From NCBI GenBank assembly GCA_026393955.1, contig JAPKZE010000279.1, forward strand, positions 1-6,077: 6,077 nucleotides of DNA. Reading direction: 5' to 3'. How positions within the stretch are numbered: position 1 is the first letter of the stretch; each line of letters opens with the position of its first letter. The position numbers were made by a program, and so were the translations under genes. Positions 1 to 5,381 of the stretch are shown in pieces. Below the pieces are notes generated by a model. That model was not told the origin of the DNA and ran no database searches. It was given only the letters and a program-made list of their open reading frames with translations. The DNA comes from Candidatus Aminicenantota bacterium (GTDB taxonomy: Bacteria; Acidobacteriota; Aminicenantia; Aminicenantales; Saccharicenantaceae).

Positions 1-610
1 GCGGCGAGCGTTCTCGAACGGCCGCGACGAGCTGCCTCAACGGCACGAGGGCCCCAGTCCCGTTCGAGGCCGAGGTCACGGCCAAAAGGGCGGTGCGGGC
101 GTCGACGAGCGACAGCAGATGATCGCGGTCGAGCGTGCCTTCGACCGTGACCCTGGCCCGCCGGATCTCGAGCCCCCGGCCTTCCCCCCAGACGGTCTCC
201 CACGGCGAAACGTTGGCCATGTGGTCGAGGTCGGTGACCACGAGGTTGGCCGACGGCGGGATCGTTCCGCGCAGTCCGAAGGCGAGGGCGAACAGGGCCG
301 CCGTGGCCGATTGATGGAAGCTGACCTCCCGTCCCTCACGGGCATGGAGGAAATCGGCGACCAGGCCGCGGACCCGGGCGTGCAGCGCCGCTGTCTCGGC
401 TTCGCCGGCAACGACGACCCCGGGCATGGGATTGAGGCGGCCTTGGGCCTCCCGGGCGGCGAGGGCCGCCGTATCGACGGTCAGGCTCCCGGCGCCGGTA
501 TTGAGATAGATCCGCGGGCGTCCGCCCGAATCGCGGTCGATCATCGGGAAGCGGGCCCGGATGCTTGAGTTCAGGGTCTCGATGGGATGGAGGGAGTCGC
601 GGTCGCTCAT
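1..610 (-). CDS. Class V aminotransferase / cysteine desulfurase-like protein, N-terminal part
   Basis: This is a partial gene: the start is present and the 3' half runs off the window edge after 203 codons (relatives are about 400 residues). It looks like a fold-type I PLP enzyme of the class V aminotransferase family, which includes SufS/CsdA-type cysteine desulfurases. Visible motifs are RARFP at residues 18-22, YLNTGAGS at 35-42, the phosphate-loop-like SATAALFALAFGL at 101-113, LDHMANVSPW at 128-137 and SNGTG at 182-186. His130 aligns with the histidine that stacks on the PLP ring in SufS. The FP and LDHxANVxPW motifs resemble the 'VC1184' subfamily of cysteine desulfurase-like proteins more than SufS itself. 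The PLP aspartate, the Schiff-base lysine and any catalytic cysteine lie outside the window, so desulfurase activity cannot be judged. The ATG at 610-608 is well supported: an in-frame TAA sits at 622-620 and AAGG at 621-618 is seven bases upstream. It is divergent from the GH2 gene, and no functional link is evident. Confidence 0.85.
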   Translation of the reverse strand, partial: MSDRDSLHPIETLNSSIRARFPMIDRDSGGRPRIYLNTGAGSLTVDTAALAAREAQGRLNPMPGVVVAGEAETAALHARVRGLVADFLHAREGREVSFHQSATAALFALAFGLRGTIPPSANLVVTDLDHMANVSPWETVWGEGRGLEIRRARVTVEGTLDRDHLLSLVDARTALLAVTSASNGTGALVPLRQLVAAVRERSP

Positions 611-614
611 GCGG

Positions 615-621
615 CCACCTT
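615..621 (-). promoter_or_regulatory. Ribosome binding site of the aminotransferase-like gene
   Basis: Read on the minus strand this is AAGGTGG, with the AAGG core seven bases before the ATG at 610. Together with the in-frame TAA at 622-620 it fixes the start codon, because no earlier start is possible in this frame. Confidence 0.6.
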
Positions 622-739
622 ATTCCAAAACGCCCTCCAAATTCAATCCATCCAGGCCCGCTTCGGCGCTCTCCCGCTCCCTCCGGGCATCGCCCCCGCG
701 CCACCGTCTTTAGCGCACGGAAGCGTTCTCCGGTTTGAG

Positions 740-769
740 TTGACATGGTGGGCCTCCTGAATTACTAAT
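740..769 (+). promoter_or_regulatory. Probable sigma-70-type promoter for the GH2 gene
   Basis: A perfect -35 consensus TTGACA lies at 740-745. A weaker -10 candidate, ACTAAT, lies at 764-769 (four of six consensus positions) after an 18-base spacer. TACTAA at 763-768, with a 17-base spacer, is an alternative. Transcription would start near 776, leaving a short leader that just includes the ribosome binding site at 778. The perfect -35 in otherwise GC-rich DNA, directly before the gene, supports the call. The poor -10 keeps confidence moderate. Confidence 0.45.
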
Positions 770-777
770 GCTCCGAT

Positions 778-783
778 AGGAGA
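778..783 (+). promoter_or_regulatory. Ribosome binding site of the GH2 gene
   Basis: AGGAGA is a strong Shine-Dalgarno sequence ending six bases before the ATG at 790. An in-frame TAA at 766-768 excludes a start much further upstream. Confidence 0.8.
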
Positions 784-789
784 ACCTCG

Positions 790-3168
790 ATGACAAGAAC
801 AGCCGCCATCCTGGGATCGGCCGCCGTCCTTTTGGTCACGGCCGGATCGTGCAAGACCGAGGAGCCCGCCGCCTGGGCGCCCGTCCAGGGCCGGATCATG
901 ACCCGCTGGGCGGCCGACGTCCGTCCGGACCTCGCCCTGCCGGAATATCCGCGCCCGCAGCTGGTCCGGGACCGCTGGCTCAATCTCAACGGTCTGTGGG
1001 ACGTGGCCATCACGGCCAAGGATGCCGGCCGGCCCGAGGCCTGGGACGGCCGCATCCTGGTGCCATTCGCGGCCGAGTCCGCCCTGTCGGGGGTCGGCCA
1101 GCCCGTCGGTGCGGCCAAGGCCCTCTGGTACAGGCGTGAGGTCAAGGTGCCGCGCAAGTGGCGCCGGGGCCGTCTTCTCCTCCACTTCGGCGCGGTCGAT
1201 TGGGAGAGCACGGTCTGGGTCAACGGGAAGGAGGTCGGCACCCACCGCGGCGGCTATGATCCCTTCAGCTACGACATCCGCGACAGCTTGAAGAGCGGCG
1301 CCCGGCAGGAGATCCTCGTTCGCGTCCTCGACCCGACGGACGAGAACAACAGCGGCATCGCCCGCGGCAAGCAGGTCATGAAGCCGCACGGCATCTTCTA
1401 TACCGCCGTGACGGGCATCTGGCAGACCGTCTGGCTCGAGCCCGTGGCGGACGGCTATATCGCCGGGCTGAAGATGACGCCCGACATCGACCTGGCGACA
1501 TTGACGGTCGAGCCGGCGTTGGCCGGGGAGACCTCCGGGACCACGGTCGCGGTGAAGATCACCCGGGGAGGGGAGACCGTCGCCGAGGCCGAGCTGGCCG
1601 GGAGCGGATCGGTCAGCCTGGACATCCCGCGGCCGGCGCTCTGGTCGCCCGACGATCCCGCCCTTTACGAGGTCAGCGCCGCTCTCAGGAAGGGCGCCCG
1701 GACGGTCGACGAGGTCAGAAGCTACGCCGGGATGCGGAAGATCGCCGTGGTCAAGGACGACCGCGGCTTCAACCGCCTCTTCCTCAATAACAAGCCGCTC
1801 TTCCAGTTCGGGCCCCTGGACCAAGGCTGGTGGCCGGACGGCCTGTACACGGCGCCGACGGACGCCGCCCTCCGCTCCGATATCGAGACCATCAAGGCGC
1901 TGGGCCTGAACATGCTCCGCAAGCACGTCAAAGTCGAACCCGACCGGCTCTATTACTGGTGCGACACTCTCGGCCTTCTCGTCTGGCAGGACATGCCGAG
2001 CGCGCTCTTCGAGCGGGACAAGGTGCCGGCCGAGGCCCTGGCCGGGCGAGACGCCCAGTTCGAATCCGAGTGGAAGGCCGTCATGGCCGCGCTCGCCAAC
2101 CACCCGTCGATCGTCATGTGGGTGCCGTTCAACGAGGGCTGGGGCCAGTACGACACGGAGCGGATCGCGGCCTGGACGAAACAGTACGACCCGACCCGCC
2201 TTGTCAACAACGCCAGCGGCTGGACCGACAAGGGCGCTGGGGACGTCAGCGACATCCACAGCTATCCGGGGCCGGATATGCCGCCCATCGAAAAGAACCG
2301 GGCCGCGGTGCTCGGGGAGTTCGGCGGGCTCGGACTGCCCCTGACCGGGCATCTCTGCCTGGCCGCGGCCGTGTACACCCAGACCTCGGACTGCGAGGTC
2401 GAGGTCAACGGCCTCATGACTTACGACCGCGCGGTCGTCAAGCTCGATCCGGCCCGGTTCGCCAGCCTCAACCGGGGCTTCCTGCCCCCACAGTTCGTCG
2501 CCGACCAGACGATGTTCGTCGGCCCGTTCTTCCTGGTCGAGCTGGCCGTCCGGCCGGGCCCGACCGTCCGGTACTCCCTCGACGGCTCCGAGCCGGGCCC
2601 CGAGTCGGCCCTCTACGACAAGCCGATCGAGATCACCGGCGAGACGACCGTCAAAGCGCGGGCCTACTGGCCGGACGGCGTTTCGAGCCTGGTCGAGAGC
2701 CGGACGTTCAAACGTGCGGAACCGCTGGCGGCCGCGGCGGCGGTTCCGGCTTCGCGCGGCCTGTCCTGGGAATATTTCGCGGGCGATTTCGACAAGCTGC
2801 CCGACTTCCCGGCATTGACACCGGCCGGGACCGGATCGTCGGCCCGTCCGGACGCGGCGGCGGCCAAGACCAAGGCGAAATTCGCCCTCCGCTTCAGGGG
2901 CTATGTCCGTGCCCCGCGGACCGGAGTCTACGTCTTCTACCTGGCCTCCGACGACGGGTCCCGCTTGTCGGTCGACGGCCGGGCCTTGATCGACAATGAC
3001 GGCAACCACGGCCTGTCGGTGGAGAAAGGCGAGATCGCCCTGGCCTCGGGCTGGCACGCCGTAGAGATCGCCTACTTCCAGCGCGATGGCGACATGGGCC
3101 TCGATCTCTTGTGGAGCGGTCCCGGCATACCCAAGAGCCGCGTCCCGGGCTATGATTTCGGCCGCTGA
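790..3168 (+). CDS. Exported GH2 family glycosidase with CHB_HEX_C-like and PA14 domains; apparent barrel deletion
   Basis: Predicted retaining exo-glycosidase of the GH2 (beta-galactosidase/beta-glucuronidase) clan, acting at the cell surface or in the periplasm. A short basic, hydrophobic signal peptide (residues 1-20) ends at Cys21 in TAGSC. This may be a lipoprotein signal, although Ala at -3 is atypical. Domains in order: N-terminal jelly-roll sugar-binding domain, about 58-218, with NLNGLWDV, VWVNGKEVG and GIWQTVWLE; Ig-like domain, about 222-317; TIM barrel, about 318-556; chitobiase C-terminal-like module, about 575-642 (YSLDGSEPG); PA14 module, about 658-790 (SDDGSRLSVDG), probably carbohydrate-binding. 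The expected acid/base is Glu449 in FNEGWGQ and the nucleophile is Glu510 in LGEFGG; both are present. Immediately after, GLPLTGHL (to 522) runs straight into CLAAAVYTQ. In relatives as I recall them, about 35 residues carrying barrel helix 7 separate these motifs, so the product may be inactive or the assembly wrong. The frame stays open throughout. The exact substrate cannot be assigned. It converges on the DUF4838 gene with an 18-base gap. Confidence 0.9.
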   Translation: MTRTAAILGSAAVLLVTAGSCKTEEPAAWAPVQGRIMTRWAADVRPDLALPEYPRPQLVRDRWLNLNGLWDVAITAKDAGRPEAWDGRILVPFAAESALSGVGQPVGAAKALWYRREVKVPRKWRRGRLLLHFGAVDWESTVWVNGKEVGTHRGGYDPFSYDIRDSLKSGARQEILVRVLDPTDENNSGIARGKQVMKPHGIFYTAVTGIWQTVWLEPVADGYIAGLKMTPDIDLATLTVEPALAGETSGTTVAVKITRGGETVAEAELAGSGSVSLDIPRPALWSPDDPALYEVSAALRKGARTVDEVRSYAGMRKIAVVKDDRGFNRLFLNNKPLFQFGPLDQGWWPDGLYTAPTDAALRSDIETIKALGLNMLRKHVKVEPDRLYYWCDTLGLLVWQDMPSALFERDKVPAEALAGRDAQFESEWKAVMAALANHPSIVMWVPFNEGWGQYDTERIAAWTKQYDPTRLVNNASGWTDKGAGDVSDIHSYPGPDMPPIEKNRAAVLGEFGGLGLPLTGHLCLAAAVYTQTSDCEVEVNGLMTYDRAVVKLDPARFASLNRGFLPPQFVADQTMFVGPFFLVELAVRPGPTVRYSLDGSEPGPESALYDKPIEITGETTVKARAYWPDGVSSLVESRTFKRAEPLAAAAAVPASRGLSWEYFAGDFDKLPDFPALTPAGTGSSARPDAAAAKTKAKFALRFRGYVRAPRTGVYVFYLASDDGSRLSVDGRALIDNDGNHGLSVEKGEIALASGWHAVEIAYFQRDGDMGLDLLWSGPGIPKSRVPGYDFGR

Positions 3169-3186
3169 CAGTCTCCGGGCCGCCGG

Positions 3187-4992
3187 CTATTTCCGCTGGC
3201 CGCCCTTGGCGGCCCAATCGGCGAGGGTCTGCCACTCGGAGATCATGGTGACGTTCTCCGACCGGGCCGCATCCAGGAACCAGGCCAGAAGCTCGTCCCG
3301 GGTTTCGGCCCACGGCCAACGGGCCCCGGTCCGGCGGGCCTCGTCCCGCAACGCCTCCCAGCTCGTGATGACCGCATAGCCGACCGGCAGGCTGGCCTGC
3401 TTGACGCGGCGGCCGTATTCCGTCGAACGGCGGGCTTTGCGGCGAGCGGCTTCAAGAAGCTTCCAGGATCGGGCCAGCGTCTCGAAGGACAGGAATTCAG
3501 CGTCGGGCGGGGAATAGCAGCCCAGGGCATCGCCGGCTTTCGCCAGGGCCTCTTCGAGCCCTTCGAGGTAGGCTTCCATGGCGCCTGCCGCCGGGCCGTA
3601 GTAGCCGGCCAGGAACTCGTCCCGCAGCGTATCCTCGTCGAGGCGGGGGTCCCACAGCAGTTTGGCCAGCATCCAGGCCCTCAGCTCGGCCATCTCGGAC
3701 CCCCAGGACTGATAGGCGCCCTGTTCGAATACGCCCCGGACGTTGTGACGGACGAAGAGGCGGATGTTCGGGGCCAGGACGCCGTAGTTCGGGTGGGGCT
3801 GGATGTAGTGAGAGAAGTTCGTCGTGTAGTCCCAGATATAAAGGCGGTCGGCGATCTTCGACCAGCCGTCGAGGTCGTCGAAGAAGGTCTTGTTGCGGGG
3901 ATCGTCGAGGGGTTTGGCGAACGAGCACTCGATGCTGCAGAGGCGGACGATGACGCTCGGTCTGGGCCGGACGAGCCGGGGCGGCTGGCGCGTGTACTGG
4001 TAGGCCAGGGTGTCGATGGCGAGGTTGGGGAATTCGAGCTCGATATCGGCCGCGACGGCGTTGACGAAGCGCAGGAGCGACCCGGCCGGGCCGCCTTCTT
4101 CTTCGTCGACGGCCCGGCATTGCGGGCAGGTGCAACGGCCGAAACAGTCGTTCTGGGAGACCGAGGCGATCGTGGCGGCCGGGTTGGCCCGAAGCCGCTC
4201 TTTCAGGTTATTGACCAGCTCCCGGCGCATGTCCTCATTCGTCAGGCAGAGCTGGGCGTTCTCGGGTGTCCTCCGGCCGTCGATCTCGCTGAACCACTCC
4301 GGATGAGAAGCGAAGTATTTTTCCGGCGGGATGAGAGTGTAGAAGGTATGGACGAAACCCTCGTAGACCTGGCGGCCGCCGCGGAGGGCGTCGCCGCCCG
4401 CACGCGTCCCGTTGGCCTTGTTGCGGGCCGCCCAGACGGGATCGAAAGCGACGGACCAGTAGGGCTCCCGGTATTCGAGCGGCGGCTTGAAGCGCAGGGC
4501 GATATTTGCGACCGAGAGAGAAGGCCGCCAGGGCATGCGGCTGGCCGTCCCGGTCCACCAGCGGCAGCCGACGACGTCCTCGAGAAAAGTGTAGACGGCA
4601 TAGAGCGTGCCCCTCGGGCTGCCTCCGACGAGAACGAGGTCGTGGCCGATGGAGCGGACGACGATCTCCTCGGCCGCCAGACCGGAGAGGGCAGGGTCCA
4701 GCCCGGCCGCTTGGGCCGCGGCGAGGCCGACGAGCAGGCGCCCGCCGGGCTGGCCGGGTCCTTCGACGACCGGGAACGAGGCCCCGGTGACGATGTGGAG
4801 GAACAGGGCCAGCTCACCGGCCGCGTACCTCTCGGTCTCGGACGCGCCGGCCGCGAGGACGATCCGGGCCTGGGCCCGCCCGCGATGGGAGAGCCTGACC
4901 TCGGACATGGCGGGTCGGGCCAGCAGTCCCAACGCCGCGGCGGCGAAGACCGATAGACAAACCCGTTTGATGGACATGGGCTGGAGGATCAT
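3187..4992 (-). CDS. Secreted DUF4838 domain protein (GH163-like / alpha-glucuronidase-like hydrolase)
   Basis: Predicted exported carbohydrate-active protein of 601 residues. A signal peptide spans about residues 6-30: basic SIKR, then a hydrophobic stretch, with likely cleavage after AMS. Residues about 40-150 look like the alpha/beta N-terminal domain shared by GH20, GH67 and DUF4838 proteins, with ETERYAAGEL and the signature YAVYTFLEDVVGCRWW at 131-146. The DUF4838 core covers about 170-460: HPEWFSEIDGRR, ASVSQNDCFGRCTCPQC (276-292), LYIWDYTTNFSHYIQPHPN (384-402) and GVFEQGAY (420-427). The C-terminus is helical. Four cysteines, 283, 287, 289 and 292, form a tight cluster. As I recall, some DUF4838 proteins are classified as GH163, endo-beta-N-acetylglucosaminidases acting on complex N-glycans. 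Whether this one shares that activity is unknown, and I cannot name its catalytic residues. The start is 4992 or 4977 (residue 6); neither has a Shine-Dalgarno sequence, and an in-frame TAA at 5004-5002 blocks earlier starts. 4977 gives the more typical signal peptide, whereas 4992 suits leaderless translation. Confidence 0.85.
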   Translation of the reverse strand: MILQPMSIKRVCLSVFAAAALGLLARPAMSEVRLSHRGRAQARIVLAAGASETERYAAGELALFLHIVTGASFPVVEGPGQPGGRLLVGLAAAQAAGLDPALSGLAAEEIVVRSIGHDLVLVGGSPRGTLYAVYTFLEDVVGCRWWTGTASRMPWRPSLSVANIALRFKPPLEYREPYWSVAFDPVWAARNKANGTRAGGDALRGGRQVYEGFVHTFYTLIPPEKYFASHPEWFSEIDGRRTPENAQLCLTNEDMRRELVNNLKERLRANPAATIASVSQNDCFGRCTCPQCRAVDEEEGGPAGSLLRFVNAVAADIELEFPNLAIDTLAYQYTRQPPRLVRPRPSVIVRLCSIECSFAKPLDDPRNKTFFDDLDGWSKIADRLYIWDYTTNFSHYIQPHPNYGVLAPNIRLFVRHNVRGVFEQGAYQSWGSEMAELRAWMLAKLLWDPRLDEDTLRDEFLAGYYGPAAGAMEAYLEGLEEALAKAGDALGCYSPPDAEFLSFETLARSWKLLEAARRKARRSTEYGRRVKQASLPVGYAVITSWEALRDEARRTGARWPWAETRDELLAWFLDAARSENVTMISEWQTLADWAAKGGQRK

Positions 4993-4998
4993 GGGCGC

Positions 4999-5004
4999 AT
5001 TTTA
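4999..5004 (-). promoter_or_regulatory. -10 box for the DUF4838 gene, possibly giving a leaderless mRNA
   Basis: On the minus strand this reads TAAAAT (five of six matches to TATAAT) and ends six bases before the ATG at 4992. Transcription from it would begin at or next to that ATG. No Shine-Dalgarno sequence lies between the box and the start, consistent with a leaderless transcript. The -35 region at the expected spacing (5022-5027, CTGGCG on this strand) matches only three of six positions. Confidence 0.4.
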
Positions 5005-5054
5005 ACACAACCTTCGGCCGACGCCAGGGGTCGCGGGAGCCCCCCCATTCGGGT

Positions 5055-5060
5055 TATAAT
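5055..5060 (+). promoter_or_regulatory. Consensus -10 box (TATAAT) for the 99-residue membrane protein gene
   Basis: A perfect TATAAT stands nine bases before the ATG at 5070 in a GC-rich background. No good -35 is visible at 15-19 bases upstream. The nine bases in between (5061-5069) begin AGGGAAG, which could serve as a weak Shine-Dalgarno sequence. However, if transcription starts the usual six to eight bases after the -10 box, that sequence would mostly not be in the mRNA and translation would be nearly leaderless. Confidence 0.5.
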
Positions 5061-5069
5061 AGGGAAGCC

Positions 5070-5369
5070 ATGAGCAGCGAAGCTTACATCATCATCAAGC
5101 AGAACGAATACATGAAGAAGTTCCGCAACGCCGGGGCGACGGACCCGATGCGGGCCAGGCCCTTGGCCGAATTGAAGATCCGGCGCGACCGGATCTTCCG
5201 GAAGATGGAAGACAAGGACATCTTCAAGCCGGGCCGGGGGCCGGAGACGTACTTTATGGACCAGAACGCCGCCGAGGAATTCGTCGAAGCCAGACGGAGG
5301 CGGACATTCTACATGTTGCTGCTGATCGCCGTCGTGGCGGCCGTGATGTTCTTCCTGAGCCGCCGCTAG
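5070..5369 (+). CDS. Small tail-anchored membrane protein of unknown function
   Basis: A 99-residue protein that I do not recognise as a named family. Residues 1-78 are soluble and highly charged. They include predicted helices around AYIIIKQNEYMKKFRNAG (5-22) and MRARPLAELKIRRDRIFRKM (27-46), then a short segment with ETYFMDQNAAEEF (59-71). Next comes RRRR (75-78), one hydrophobic segment of about 17 residues (80-96, rich in Leu, Ala, Val, Met and Phe), and a final SRR. This is the layout of a C-terminally anchored inner-membrane protein with its N-terminal part most likely in the cytoplasm. The helix-helix-short-strand order is loosely reminiscent of a small winged-helix-like domain, which is speculative. 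Support for a real gene: consensus -10 box just upstream, compositionally sensible protein, lower-GC start region, and a tight fit between neighbours without overlap. It is divergent from the DUF4838 gene and converges on the beta-helix gene with a 12-base gap. Confidence 0.75.
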   Translation: MSSEAYIIIKQNEYMKKFRNAGATDPMRARPLAELKIRRDRIFRKMEDKDIFKPGRGPETYFMDQNAAEEFVEARRRRTFYMLLLIAVVAAVMFFLSRR

Positions 5370-5381
5370 GCTTCCGATTCT

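Larger units (their letters stand above)
611..789. other. Divergent intergenic region between aminotransferase-like and GH2 genes
   Basis: This 179-base spacer separates two divergently transcribed genes. The ends, about 621-652 and 735-770, are richer in A and T than the surrounding genes, while the middle (about 655-715) is GC-rich. The right end holds the promoter and ribosome binding site for the GH2 gene. The left end holds the ribosome binding site of the minus-strand gene, for which no convincing -35/-10 pair was seen. No long inverted repeat suggesting an operator and no credible small gene was found. Confidence 0.6.

Noticed and set aside
119..568. Plus-strand frame of 149 codons and overlapping minus-strand frames at the left end
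   Set aside because: The minus-strand frame from 610 to the window edge encodes clear class V aminotransferase motifs and has a Shine-Dalgarno sequence. The others are compositional shadows.
625..650. Possible minus-strand promoter for the aminotransferase-like gene (TTGAAT followed by ATAAGG)
   Set aside because: The -10 candidate would overlap the ribosome binding site, so the transcript would start inside or after it. The match is too weak to call.
336..746. Minus-strand frame of 136 codons crossing the 611-789 intergenic region
   Set aside because: It is Arg/Pro-rich, lacks domain motifs, and overlaps the aminotransferase-like gene in another frame and the GH2 promoter.
643..3057. Very long open frame (804 codons) on the minus strand, antisense to the GH2 gene
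   Set aside because: It lies opposite a gene with clear family motifs, a Shine-Dalgarno sequence and a promoter. Its product is a low-complexity Arg/Gly/Asp/Val-rich string without recognisable domains. GC-rich third positions in the sense gene remove antisense stops, which explains its length.
3198..3214. Perfect 7-base inverted repeat GGCCGCC / GGCGGCC with a 3-base loop near the convergent gene ends
   Set aside because: It lies inside the last codons of the DUF4838 gene (encoding AAKGG) and has no T-run on either side, so a rho-independent terminator is not supported. Short GC hairpins are expected by chance at this composition.
3745..4956. Long open frame (403 codons) on the plus strand, antisense to the DUF4838 gene
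   Set aside because: The same GC-bias shadow effect applies: acidic, Gly/Arg-rich sequence without domain signatures, opposite a gene with strong family motifs.
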